Translations under genes and position numbers: made by a program | The notes under the pieces: model-generated | What the model was told of the DNA's origin: nothing | What the model saw: the letters and a program-made list of their open reading frames with translations, nothing else | Databases searched by the model: none | Source of the DNA: an uncultured Shinella sp. | Lineage (GTDB): Bacteria; Pseudomonadota; Alphaproteobacteria; Rhizobiales; Rhizobiaceae | Length of the DNA: 64,000 nucleotides | Reading direction: 5' to 3' | Assembly (NCBI RefSeq): GCF_946479415.1 | Contig: NZ_CAMLFY010000013.1 | Span: 1-64,000 of the forward strand | In this document: piece after piece, positions 17,130 through 24,833 of the stretch | Numbering within the stretch: position 1 is the stretch's first letter | Layout of the letters: the number at the start of each line of letters is the position of its first letter

Positions 17130-18008
17130 TTAAGCCGCGCGGCGCAGCACCGGCCGCGTCAGGCAGGTCGGGCCGCCCTCGCAAGCGATGCACAGCGCAT
17201 CGGCCTCGAAGGTCTGCACGGTGCAGCCGGCCGCTTCCATGGCCGCCTTGGTTGCCGGGAAACCTTCGACCATGATGACCTCGTGCGGGCGGGTCGGCAG
17301 CACGTTGAGCGACAGGCCGTTGCTGGCGTGGAATTCGTCGGCCGGCGCTTCGATGAGCGTTACGCCACGCTTCTTCAGGAGCTGGTAGAAGGCGGCCGGC
17401 AGGAGCGGTGCGAAGACCAGCGCGAGATTGTCGGCCAGCGGGCTCATCACGCTCATCAGGTGCAGGCAGGCCTCTTCACCCTGCCAGAGCGGCAGGTCAT
17501 AGGCGAGAACCGTGACACCGTGCGGTGCCAGGATCGCGGAAATCTGGTCGATGCCCTCCTGGTTGGTGCGCACGCCGCGGCCGATGACCAGCGTCTTGGC
17601 ATCGAGCCAGATGCAGTCGCCGCCTTCGACGGTGCCGGTGCCTTCGATGCGGCCGAGGATCGGGATCTGGCGCTCGGCATAGGCCTTTTCGTGCAGGGCG
17701 GTTTCGGCGACGCGCAGCGGCTTGCCCATGCGCAGCAGGATCGCGCCATGGTCGGACATCAGCGAGGGATCATGGGTGAACATGGCATCGGCCAGGCCGT
17801 CGCCGTCGTCCTCGAGCCAGATGATTTCGGTGCCGGATTTCTCCACCATGTCCGCAAAGGCCTTGTACTGGTGCACGGCGCGCGCGCCATCGAAGGTCGG
17901 GCCGTAATGCCACTTGGCGGGATCGGCGGACGCGAGGCTGGAACCGGGGCGGCGCATGAGAACGCGCATCAGAGGGGCCGACATTTCCTGCGAACCATAG
18001 GCGGTCAT
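17130..18008 (-). CDS. dimethylarginine dimethylaminohydrolase-like guanidino-hydrolase
   Basis: A 292-residue member of the amidinotransferase/DDAH fold. Visible landmarks are FTHDP at 77-81, EGGD near 128-131, the catalytic His183 (CLHLMSVMSP) and the catalytic Cys282 in EGGPTCLTRP at the C-terminus. Enzymes of this group hydrolyse N-methylarginines to citrulline plus methylamines; some act on arginine itself. It leads the leftward catabolic operon and diverges from an arginine-type ABC transporter. GGGAG six bases before the ATG supports the start. Confidence 0.82.
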   Translation of the reverse strand: MTAYGSQEMSAPLMRVLMRRPGSSLASADPAKWHYGPTFDGARAVHQYKAFADMVEKSGTEIIWLEDDGDGLADAMFTHDPSLMSDHGAILLRMGKPLRVAETALHEKAYAERQIPILGRIEGTGTVEGGDCIWLDAKTLVIGRGVRTNQEGIDQISAILAPHGVTVLAYDLPLWQGEEACLHLMSVMSPLADNLALVFAPLLPAAFYQLLKKRGVTLIEAPADEFHASNGLSLNVLPTRPHEVIMVEGFPATKAAMEAAGCTVQTFEADALCIACEGGPTCLTRPVLRRAA

Positions 18009-18071
18009 TCAATACTCCCAAGGAATTTTTGATCGAAAGCGGGTGCTGCCAGAAAAGTCAGCGATCGCACT

Positions 18072-18099
18072 ATTATACGCTTGAACAATTTCTTAACAA
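18072..18099 (-). promoter_or_regulatory. sigma-70-type promoter for the hydrolase operon
   Basis: Reading leftward, a -35 TTGTTA (18099-18094), a 16-base spacer and a perfect -10 TATAAT (18077-18072) point at the hydrolase gene, leaving a leader of about 57 bases. CTTG at one end and CAAG at the other, 13 bases apart, overlap the -35 and could be part of an operator. Confidence 0.6.
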
Positions 18100-18221
18100 G
18101 TGCCACGATGCAATCCACAAGACGAAACGACGGGCCGAAGATGCCCGCGGGAACGCTGAAAAACAGGGGAATTTGGCATGTGTCATGCATCGATTTTCCG
18201 TGCGCTGGAGATCTCTCCACG

Positions 18222-18995
18222 ATGACGGAACGCGCCGAGGCTATCGCGGTCACGGACCTGCACAAGCGCTTCGGACCGCTCGAGGTTCTCAAGGGCGTAT
18301 CGCTCACCGCGCATGAGGGCGACGTCATCGCCATCATCGGAGGATCGGGATCGGGCAAGTCGACCTTCCTTCGCTGCATCAACATGCTGGAGCTGCCGAG
18401 CGCCGGCACGGTGACCATCCACGGCGAGACGATCGCCATGAAGAAGGATGGTCATGGCGGCATGATGCCATCGGACCGCAAGCAGGTGCAGCGCCTGCGC
18501 TCCCGCCTCGGCATGGTCTTCCAGAGCTTCAATCTGTGGCAGCACATGACGATCCTCGAAAACGTCATCGAGGCGCCGGTGCATGTGCTCGGCATCAAGA
18601 AGGACGAGGCGATCGAGCGGGCCGAAACGCTGCTGCGCCGCGTCGGTCTTTACGAGAAGCGCGATGCCTATCCGGCGTTCCTTTCGGGCGGCCAGCAGCA
18701 GCGCGCGGCGATCGCCCGTGCGCTCGCCATCCAGCCCCATGTCATGCTGTTCGACGAACCCACCTCCGCGCTCGACCCGGAACTGGTGGGCGAGGTGCTC
18801 ACCGTCATCGGCGACCTCGCCAAGGAAAAGCGCACCATGATCCTCGTCACGCACGAGATGAAGTTCGCGCGCAACGTGGCGAGCCACGTCGTTTTCCTGG
18901 CGAACGGCGTCATCGAGGAACAGGGCCCGCCGGACGAGATCTTCGGCGCACCGAAATCGGAGCGGCTGAAGAAGTTCATCAGTTCCATCCACTGA
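18222..18995 (+). CDS. polar amino acid ABC transporter ATPase (ArtP/OccP/AotP-like)
   Basis: A 257-residue ATPase with Walker A GGSGSGKST at 40-48, Q-loop VFQSFNLW, signature LSGGQQQR and Walker B VMLFDEPTSALD. It is typical of the histidine/arginine/opine uptake subfamily. It energises the two permeases encoded downstream. The ATG at 18222 begins the conserved domain; the in-frame extension upstream covers the divergent promoter region. It is the first gene of the rightward transport operon opposite the arginine catabolic genes. Confidence 0.92.
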   Translation: MTERAEAIAVTDLHKRFGPLEVLKGVSLTAHEGDVIAIIGGSGSGKSTFLRCINMLELPSAGTVTIHGETIAMKKDGHGGMMPSDRKQVQRLRSRLGMVFQSFNLWQHMTILENVIEAPVHVLGIKKDEAIERAETLLRRVGLYEKRDAYPAFLSGGQQQRAAIARALAIQPHVMLFDEPTSALDPELVGEVLTVIGDLAKEKRTMILVTHEMKFARNVASHVVFLANGVIEEQGPPDEIFGAPKSERLKKFISSIH

Positions 18996-19024
18996 GAAGC
19001 AAGAAAACCAACAGAGGGAAAATC

Positions 19025-19807
19025 ATGAAGAGTGCCTTGAAGACAATCGCCCTTGCCGCCGTAATCGGCCTTTCGGCCATTTCGGGTGCCGCGGCCGAGC
19101 AGGTCCGCGTCGGTTTTGCCGCCGAGCCCTATCCGCCCTTCACCTCGCCGGATGCCTCGGGCAACTGGGAAGGCTGGGAAGTGGACTTCATGAAGGCGAT
19201 CTGCGCGGAAGCGAAGCTCGACTGCGTCGTCACGCCCGTCGCCTGGGACGGCATCATCCCGGCGCTGACCACCAACAAGATCGACATGATCATCGGCTCC
19301 ATGTCGATCACGGCGGAACGCCTGCAGACGATCGACTTCTCCGACAAGTACTACAACTCGCCTCCGGGCATCATCGGCGCCAAGGATGCGAAGTTCGACG
19401 CGACGCCGGAAGGCCTTGCCGGCAAGACGCTCGGCGTGCAGGTCGCGACCATCCACCAGGTCTATGCCAACAAGTATTTCGCTGCCGCCGGTGCGACGGT
19501 CAAGGAATACCAGACGCAGGATGAGGCCAACAACGACCTGGCCGCCGGCCGTATCGACGCCGTGCAGGCCGATTCGATTGCGCTCGGCGACTTCCTGAAG
19601 ACCGAACAGGGTTCGGCCTGCTGCGACATGAAGGGCACCGTGAAGGACGATCCGGAAATCCTTGGCCTCGGCGTCGGCGTCGGCCTGCGCAAGGGCGAGA
19701 CGGACCTGAAGGACAAGATCAACGCCGCCATCAAGGCGATCCGCGCCAACGGCACCTACGACACGTTCTCGAAGAAGTATTTCGACTTCGACGTCTACGG
19801 CGGCTGA
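19025..19807 (+). CDS. periplasmic amino acid-binding protein (arginine/opine type)
   Basis: A 260-residue SBP_bac_3 protein. The signal peptide is residues 1-24 (GAAA|EQVRVGF). The ligand domain contains EPYPPFTSPDASGNWEGWEVDFM (seen as EPYPPF then GWEVDFM), DMIIGSMSITAERLQTIDFS and a C-terminal CCDMKG pair. Context with an arginine transaminase and dimethylargininase suggests arginine or methylarginines as ligand, which is inference. AGAGGG lies six bases before the ATG. A strong hairpin follows the stop. Confidence 0.92.
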   Translation: MKSALKTIALAAVIGLSAISGAAAEQVRVGFAAEPYPPFTSPDASGNWEGWEVDFMKAICAEAKLDCVVTPVAWDGIIPALTTNKIDMIIGSMSITAERLQTIDFSDKYYNSPPGIIGAKDAKFDATPEGLAGKTLGVQVATIHQVYANKYFAAAGATVKEYQTQDEANNDLAAGRIDAVQADSIALGDFLKTEQGSACCDMKGTVKDDPEILGLGVGVGLRKGETDLKDKINAAIKAIRANGTYDTFSKKYFDFDVYGG

Positions 19808-19825
19808 TCAGGTTTCGCAGTGTAA

Positions 19826-19849
19826 TGCCGGCGGCTCGTGCCGCCGGCA
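19826..19849 (+). promoter_or_regulatory. intercistronic hairpin after the binding-protein gene
   Basis: A perfect 10-bp stem TGCCGGCGGC / GCCGCCGGCA around TCGT, without a T tract. Hairpins at this place in ABC operons usually protect the binding-protein mRNA and reduce expression of the permeases. Confidence 0.7.
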
Positions 19850-19876
19850 ATTCTCCTCGAACGGACGCGAGACCCC

Positions 19877-20605
19877 ATGGCCGATGCCGGATCGCTGATC
19901 AACTGGAGCCTGCTTGCGCTCGAGCCGCCCGGCTGGGGCGGGGTGCTTCTGGCGGGGCTGTGGAATTCCATCCAGATCGCCATCGGCGGCTACGGGCTCG
20001 GCCTCATGCTTGGCACCGGCGGCGCCATGGGCAAGCTTTACGGCGGCCCGGTCACCAAGGACCTGCTTGAAGTTTACACGACGCTGGTGCGCGCCGTGCC
20101 GGAACTCGTCCTCATCCTCATTCTTTATTATGCCGGCACGGATGTTCTGAGCCAGATCTCCATTGCCTTTGGTTGGGGTGCGGTCGATATCAGCGGCCTT
20201 GCCGCCGGCATCTTCGTCATCGGCGTCGTGCAGGGCGCCTATTCCACCGAGGTCATCCGCGGCGCGATCAAGGCGGTGCCGGCCGGCCAGATCGAAGCGG
20301 CTCGCGCCTATGGCATGTCGCCCACCCAGATCATGCGCCGCATCACCTTGCCGGCCATGCTGCCGCATGCCATTCCCGGCCTCTCCAATCTCTGGCTGAT
20401 CGCCACCAAGGACACGGCGCTGCTCGCCGTCGTCGGCTTCTCCGAGCTGACGCTGGTGACGCGTCAGGCGGCAGGCAGCACCAAGGCCTATCTTCTGTTC
20501 TTCTGCGCGGCGGGCGCGCTCTATCTGATGATCACGCTGCTTTCCAACGTGCTGATCGGTTTCATCGAGCGTCACTACCGGCGCGGCATGACGAGGACGG
20601 CGTGA
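19877..20605 (+). CDS. amino acid ABC transporter permease 1
   Basis: A 242-residue HisM/HisQ-type permease with five predicted helices and the EAA loop EAARAYGMSPTQIMRRITLP that docks the ATPase. The ATG at 19877 precedes the first hydrophobic segment by a short periplasmic stretch; the ribosome site is weak, as expected for an internal operon gene. It ends in TGATG, so its stop overlaps the start of the second permease by one base. Confidence 0.9.
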   Translation: MADAGSLINWSLLALEPPGWGGVLLAGLWNSIQIAIGGYGLGLMLGTGGAMGKLYGGPVTKDLLEVYTTLVRAVPELVLILILYYAGTDVLSQISIAFGWGAVDISGLAAGIFVIGVVQGAYSTEVIRGAIKAVPAGQIEAARAYGMSPTQIMRRITLPAMLPHAIPGLSNLWLIATKDTALLAVVGFSELTLVTRQAAGSTKAYLLFFCAAGALYLMITLLSNVLIGFIERHYRRGMTRTA

Positions 20606-21423
20606 TGACGGAACAAACCGTTTCGGCGATGGCGCTGACCGAACTGCCCAGCAAGCAGAGCTTCTTCAAGCCGCACCGCATCGTGCTGATGGCGATTGCC
20701 GCGATCTTCGTGTTCTGCATCATCTGGTTCATGCGCTGGGAATGGGTGCCGAAATATTCCGGCGCGCTGGCCCATGGCGTCGGCGTGACGCTGCTGATGC
20801 TGTTTGCCACCTCGATCCTCGGCTTCTTTCTTGCGGTGCCGATCGGTCTCGTGCAGGTGACGGGGCCGTGGCCGCTGAAAATGCTGGCCAAGGGCTTCTG
20901 CACCATCATCCGCGGCACGCCGCTGCTGTTGCAGCTCTGGCTGCTCTATTATGGCCTGGGGTCGCTGTTTCCGCAGTTTCCCGGCATTCGCAGCTCGTTC
21001 CTCTGGCCCTATCTGCGCGAGGCCTGGCCCTATGGCGTGGCCGCGCTGACCCTGTCCTTCGCCGCCTATGAGGGCGAGGTGATGCGCGGCGCCTTTGCCG
21101 GTGTGCCGCCGGGTGAGCTGGAGGCCGCACGCGCCTATGGCATGAGCCCCTTCACCATGTTCCGCCGCATCTGGCTGCCGCGCGCCGTCTATCGCGCGCT
21201 GCCGACGCTCAACGGCGAAACCGTGTTGCAGCTGAAATCGACGCCGCTCGTCGCAACGATCACCGTCATCGATGCCTATGCCGTCATCTCCAAGGTGCGG
21301 CAGGCGACCTATCTCACCTATGAGCCGCTGCTGCTGCTCGCGCTCATCTATCTCTGCCTCACCGCCATTCTGGTCGTGGCCTTCCGCTATTTCGAAAGCA
21401 AAATCCCTTCACGTGGTGCCTGA
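20605..21423 (+). CDS. amino acid ABC transporter permease 2
   Basis: A 272-residue permease with an N-terminal cytoplasmic tail of about 28 residues and five to six helices. Motifs are IIRGTPLLLQLWLLYYG, typical of the HisM/ArtM group, and the EAA loop EAARAYGMSPFTMFRRIWLP. It forms the membrane channel with the first permease. It is coupled to that gene by a one-base stop/start overlap and is followed one base later by the M20 hydrolase gene. Confidence 0.9.
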   Translation: MTEQTVSAMALTELPSKQSFFKPHRIVLMAIAAIFVFCIIWFMRWEWVPKYSGALAHGVGVTLLMLFATSILGFFLAVPIGLVQVTGPWPLKMLAKGFCTIIRGTPLLLQLWLLYYGLGSLFPQFPGIRSSFLWPYLREAWPYGVAALTLSFAAYEGEVMRGAFAGVPPGELEAARAYGMSPFTMFRRIWLPRAVYRALPTLNGETVLQLKSTPLVATITVIDAYAVISKVRQATYLTYEPLLLLALIYLCLTAILVVAFRYFESKIPSRGA

Positions 21424-21424
21424 T

Positions 21425-22594
21425 ATGTCCATTCATACGTCTCTTCAAAATTCCATGCCTGAACTGGTGGCGATCCGCCGCGACCTGCACGAACATCCCG
21501 AACTCGGCCTCGAGGAGTTTCGCACCTCCGACGTCATCGCCCGCCATCTCGAAAGCTACGGCTATAAGGTGACGCGCGGCCTTGCGACGACCGGCCTCGT
21601 TGCGACGCTGACGAACGGCACCGGCCGCAAGTCCATCGGCATTCGCGCCGATATCGATGCCCTGCCGATCTTCGAGGAAACGGGCCTGCCCTATGCCAGC
21701 AAGACGCCCGGCAAGATGCATGCCTGCGGCCATGACGGCCACACGACCATGCTTCTGGGCGCGGCCAAGGCGATTGCCGAGCGGCGCAATTTCGACGGCA
21801 CCGTGCACCTGATCTTCCAGCCGGCCGAGGAAAACTTCGGCGGCGCCAGGATCATGGTGGAGGAGGGGTTGTTTACCCAGTTCCCCTGCGATGCCGTCTT
21901 CGGGCTGCACAACGAGCCGAACCTGCCCTTCGGCCAGTTCGCGCTGCGCGAAGGCCCGATCATGGCGGCGGTCGACGAGGCGCGCATCACGGTCAACGGC
22001 GTCGGCGGCCACGGGGCCGAACCGCAGGAGACGCTCGACCCGATCGTCTGCGGCGCCTCCATCGTCATGGCGCTGCAAACCATCGTCTCGCGCAACATTC
22101 ATCCGCTCGATCCGACGGTCGTGACGGTCGGCTCGTTCCATTCGGGCTCGGCCAGCAACATCATCCCGAGCCGCGCGGAAATCGTGCTCGGCATCCGCTC
22201 CTTCGATCCGGGCGTGCGCGACGAACTGGAGCGCCGTATCCGGCTCATCGCCGAACGGCAGGCCGAGAGCTACGGCATGAGCGCCACGGTCAACTATCAG
22301 CGCTTCTACGACGCGACCATCAACCACAAGGCCGAGACGGATCTCGTGCGCGATCTGGCGATCCGTTTCGCCGGCGCCGACAAGGTCGTTGACCTCGAAC
22401 GCCCCTTCATGGGCAGCGAGGATTTCGCCTATATGCTGAAGGAACGCCCCGGCACCTATTTCTTCCTGGGCGGCAAGAGCGGCGAAAACGACAAATCGCT
22501 GCATCACCCCGGCTATAATTTCAACGACGACCTGCTTCCGGTCGGCGCCGCCTTCTGGACGGAGCTTGCCGAACACTATCTGCGGGCCGCCTGA
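21425..22594 (+). CDS. M20-family amidohydrolase (hippurate hydrolase-like)
   Basis: A 389-residue metallohydrolase of the M20D group. Metal ligands are visible in MHACGHDGHTTM, the EE pair in QPAEENFGG, and a later His in GLHNEPN; a dimerisation insert follows GVGGHGAEPQ. Family members split N-acyl amino acids or amino acid conjugates. As the last gene of the transport operon it may release arginine or a derivative from an imported conjugate. The ATG at 21425 starts right after the permease stop. Confidence 0.87.
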   Translation: MSIHTSLQNSMPELVAIRRDLHEHPELGLEEFRTSDVIARHLESYGYKVTRGLATTGLVATLTNGTGRKSIGIRADIDALPIFEETGLPYASKTPGKMHACGHDGHTTMLLGAAKAIAERRNFDGTVHLIFQPAEENFGGARIMVEEGLFTQFPCDAVFGLHNEPNLPFGQFALREGPIMAAVDEARITVNGVGGHGAEPQETLDPIVCGASIVMALQTIVSRNIHPLDPTVVTVGSFHSGSASNIIPSRAEIVLGIRSFDPGVRDELERRIRLIAERQAESYGMSATVNYQRFYDATINHKAETDLVRDLAIRFAGADKVVDLERPFMGSEDFAYMLKERPGTYFFLGGKSGENDKSLHHPGYNFNDDLLPVGAAFWTELAEHYLRAA

Positions 22595-23085
22595 CCGCTT
22601 TTTTGCAAGGGACCGGGTTTGCGCGTGGCAAATCCGGTGCCGCTTCAAGGGGCGACGAGCCGTTTCGCCACCTTTTCGTCATTTTTCCTGACCCGTCCGT
22701 CGGTGAAATCTGCCTTCCGCGCCCCTGAAAAAGCACGCGGATGTGATCGGCTGCGAGCCGCAAAACCTTGAAATTGCCGCCTGGCCTTCCTGTGCCACAA
22801 TTCTTGACGACGGATAACTACGCGTGTTTCAGGGCGCGTTGCGGCAGATAAAACAAACAAAAATCAAATGGATAGATCGAGTGCTCGGGCGTGTCATTAC
22901 GCGCTGCCGGGGCGATTTTTCGTGCGCCGCGAGGGCGTTCAAAACGGCCCTTCGATCGTCAACGTTTCATTGACAATTAGTTTACCGCCCTCAAACTTGC
23001 GTACCATTTAATGAGGGTCCATATCAAAGGTGTCTTCAGGGGCAATCTTCTGGAGAGCATCGCAAGAACAAAAGGAAATACCACC
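22595..23085. other. 491-bp gap without a gene
   Basis: No convincing coding sequence on either strand. Composition becomes AT-richer around 22850-22880. TTGACA at 22970-22975 could be a -35 for the exported-protein cluster, but no good -10 lies 16-18 bases downstream. A GGAG-like site and AAGGAA (23073-23078) lead into the gene at 23086. Confidence 0.5.
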
Positions 23086-23334
23086 ATGAAGAAGCTCGTT
23101 GTTGCCACCGCCCTGCTCGCCCTCACAGCCGGCACCGCCTTTGCGGAAAGCCCTTATGCAGGACGCACCGATGTCTTCACCTCCGGCCCGAACGCCGGCC
23201 AGTCGATTACCGACCAGACGGTCACTTCTTCGGTTGGGCATATGGCACGCCCGGCCGCATCCGACGGCGTCGTCGATCACATCGACCCTGCTGCCAATCG
23301 CTACGGCGACGGCGCTCCCTACGCAAGCCGCTGA
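23086..23334 (+). CDS. small exported protein, cluster member 1
   Basis: An 82-residue protein with a signal peptide cleaved at AFA|ESPY (about residue 20). The mature part is ESPYAGRTDVFTSGPNAG, then DQTVTSS, and ends ANRYGDGAPYASR. It is closest to the isolated copy at 674 and to member 5. AAGGAA lies seven bases upstream of the ATG. It starts an array of five related genes read in the same direction; function is unknown (DUF680-like appearance). Confidence 0.85.
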   Translation: MKKLVVATALLALTAGTAFAESPYAGRTDVFTSGPNAGQSITDQTVTSSVGHMARPAASDGVVDHIDPAANRYGDGAPYASR

Positions 23335-23407
23335 GCAAAACGCCAGAAACCAGCCCGGGGCGCGCCGGAAGGCCGACCGCCCCCATCAAATAGGAAAGAG
23401 TAAGACC

Positions 23408-23641
23408 ATGAACAAGTTCGCAATCGCCATCGCCGCCCTGTCGCTCTCCGCCGGTGCCGCTTTCGCTGAAAACCCCAACTTCGGCGCCAACGAATTCCCG
23501 CAGACCAGCAAGGTCGCCGTCGACCACACCACCACGGCGTCGATCAAGTCGGGCAATAGCTATGCCGCAGAGCGCGTCGCCAACAAGGACGCTTCGTCGA
23601 CGCTTCGTTACGGCGACGCCGCTCCCTACGCCACCCGTTAA
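23408..23641 (+). CDS. small exported protein, cluster member 2
   Basis: A 77-residue protein with signal peptide ending AFA|ENPN. The mature region has NFGANEFPQTSKVAVD, TTTASIKSG and the family's C-terminal RYGDAAPYATR. It is identical in protein sequence to member 3, 310 bp downstream, differing in this coding region by one silent C-to-T change (CTC versus CTT in the signal peptide). GGAAAGAG precedes the start. This is a very recent tandem duplication. Confidence 0.88.
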   Translation: MNKFAIAIAALSLSAGAAFAENPNFGANEFPQTSKVAVDHTTTASIKSGNSYAAERVANKDASSTLRYGDAAPYATR

Positions 23642-23664
23642 TCAACGCCTCATGCAGGCCCTTC

Positions 23665-23687
23665 GCCGACCGGCAGGTCCGGTCGGC
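23665..23687 (+). promoter_or_regulatory. intercistronic hairpin, copy 1
   Basis: Nine-bp stem GCCGACCGG / CCGGTCGGC with a five-base loop between cluster members 2 and 3. Copies sit at 23975-23997 and 24279-24301. With no T tract, it looks more like an RNA-stabilising element than a full terminator. Confidence 0.65.
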
Positions 23688-23717
23688 TGATCCTCCCAAA
23701 TTCGAAAGGTTAAGACC

Positions 23718-23951
23718 ATGAACAAGTTCGCAATCGCCATCGCCGCCCTGTCGCTTTCCGCCGGTGCCGCTTTCGCTGAAAACCCCAACTTCGGCGCCAA
23801 CGAATTCCCGCAGACCAGCAAGGTCGCCGTCGACCACACCACCACGGCGTCGATCAAGTCGGGCAATAGCTATGCCGCAGAGCGCGTCGCCAACAAGGAC
23901 GCTTCGTCGACGCTTCGTTACGGCGACGCCGCTCCCTACGCCACCCGTTAA
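23718..23951 (+). CDS. small exported protein, cluster member 3
   Basis: A second copy of the 77-residue product of 23408-23641, with the same amino acid sequence. The 310-bp unit includes the gene, the hairpin and the ribosome site GAAAGG, so the whole transcription-translation module was duplicated. Its own ribosome site (TCGAAAGGTTAAGACC) differs from that of member 2 and matches members 4 and 5. Confidence 0.88.
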   Translation: MNKFAIAIAALSLSAGAAFAENPNFGANEFPQTSKVAVDHTTTASIKSGNSYAAERVANKDASSTLRYGDAAPYATR

Positions 23952-23974
23952 TCAACGCCTCATGCAGGCCCTTC

Positions 23975-23997
23975 GCCGACCGGCAGGTCCGGTCGGC
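23975..23997 (+). promoter_or_regulatory. intercistronic hairpin, copy 2
   Basis: Same 9-bp stem and loop as at 23665-23687, exactly 310 bases later, between members 3 and 4. Confidence 0.65.
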
Positions 23998-24027
23998 TGA
24001 TCCTCCCAAATTCGAAAGGTTAAGACC

Positions 24028-24255
24028 ATGAACAAGTTCGCAATCGCCATCGCCGCCCTGTCGCTTTCCGCCGGTGCCGCTTTCGCTGAAAACCCGAATT
24101 TCGGCCGCACGGACCTCCAGTCCAACCAGCCGGCTGTTGATCAGTCCACCACGGCCTCGATCAAGTCGCACAAGGATGCGGCTGCTGTCGACAACCAGGA
24201 AGTTGCGATTTCCTCGACCCGCTACGGCGACGGCGCTCCCTACGCCGGCCGTTAA
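24028..24255 (+). CDS. small exported protein, cluster member 4
   Basis: A 75-residue protein whose signal peptide is identical to members 2 and 3. The mature region has diverged: ENPNFGRTDLQSNQPAVD, then TTASIKSHKDAAAVD, ending TRYGDGAPYAGR. The sharp change from identity to divergence right after the signal peptide suggests gene conversion or selection acting on the 5' half. Confidence 0.87.
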   Translation: MNKFAIAIAALSLSAGAAFAENPNFGRTDLQSNQPAVDQSTTASIKSHKDAAAVDNQEVAISSTRYGDGAPYAGR

Positions 24256-24278
24256 TCAACACTTCACGCAGACCCTTC

Positions 24279-24301
24279 GCCGACCGGCAGGTCCGGTCGG
24301 C
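24279..24301 (+). promoter_or_regulatory. intercistronic hairpin, copy 3
   Basis: Third copy of the GCCGACCGG / CCGGTCGGC hairpin, between members 4 and 5. Confidence 0.65.
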
Positions 24302-24330
24302 CGATCCTCCCCATTCGAAAGGTTAAGACC

Positions 24331-24561
24331 ATGAAAAAGTTTGCAATCGCCATCGCCGCCCTGTCGCTCTCCGCTGGTGCCGCTTTCGCTGAAAACCCGA
24401 ATTTCGGCCGCACCGACGTCCAGCAGTACGGCCCGAACGCCGGCAAGCCGGTTATCGACCAGACCACCACGGCTTCGATCAGCAACAGCGGCCCGCAGGG
24501 CAAGGTCGACTATGTCGATCCGGCTGCCAACCGCTACGGCGACGGTGCGCCGCGCAACTAA
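24331..24561 (+). CDS. small exported protein, cluster member 5
   Basis: A 76-residue protein starting MKKFAIAIAAL with cleavage at AFA|ENPN. The mature part combines NFGRTDVQQYGPNAGKPV, shared with member 1 and the 674 gene, with QTTTASIS, shared with members 2-4, and ends ANRYGDGAPRN. It thus looks like the bridge between the two subtypes. GAAAGG lies upstream. A strong terminator follows at 24641. Confidence 0.87.
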   Translation: MKKFAIAIAALSLSAGAAFAENPNFGRTDVQQYGPNAGKPVIDQTTTASISNSGPQGKVDYVDPAANRYGDGAPRN

Positions 24562-24640
24562 CCGCGACGATCCGCGGCCATAGGCCAGCTCTCGCGAGGC
24601 GCCCCCTCTCTCTGCCTCGGTCCCCAGGACTGGCCTGTCA

Positions 24641-24673
24641 AACCTCCGCCGTTCCCCTCGGCGGAGGTTTTTT
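24641..24673 (+). terminator. rho-independent terminator after the small-protein cluster
   Basis: A perfect 10-bp stem AACCTCCGCC / GGCGGAGGTT with a nine-base loop, running into a six-T tract. It separates the exported-protein array from the cytochrome bd genes. Confidence 0.9.
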
Positions 24674-24747
24674 GTTGCCTTGCCGCCGAGCGAAATGCCG
24701 CACGCGGGCGATTGTCGCGGTGCGGCAACGTGGGCGTGTGCGCCGAA

Positions 24748-24761
24748 TTGACTTTTATCTG
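24748..24761 (+). promoter_or_regulatory. possible FNR/FixK-type site before cydA
   Basis: TTGAC-TTTT-ATCTG matches 8 of 10 specified bases of the anaerobox TTGAY-N4-RTCAA and is centred about 79 bases upstream of the cydA start. Oxygen control of bd oxidases by FNR/FixK is common; the second half-site is imperfect. Confidence 0.35.
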
Positions 24762-24833
24762 TTCGAAACCGCATCCTTTGCGGCGGCTGCGGGCTTGAGA
24801 AGGCGCGCGGTGGCTGATGAAAGGACGTGGCCC

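Noticed and set aside
23408..24330. Regular repeats of about 310 bp, considered as a CRISPR-like or minisatellite array
   Set aside because: The repeat units are whole genes with ribosome sites and hairpins, far longer than CRISPR repeats.
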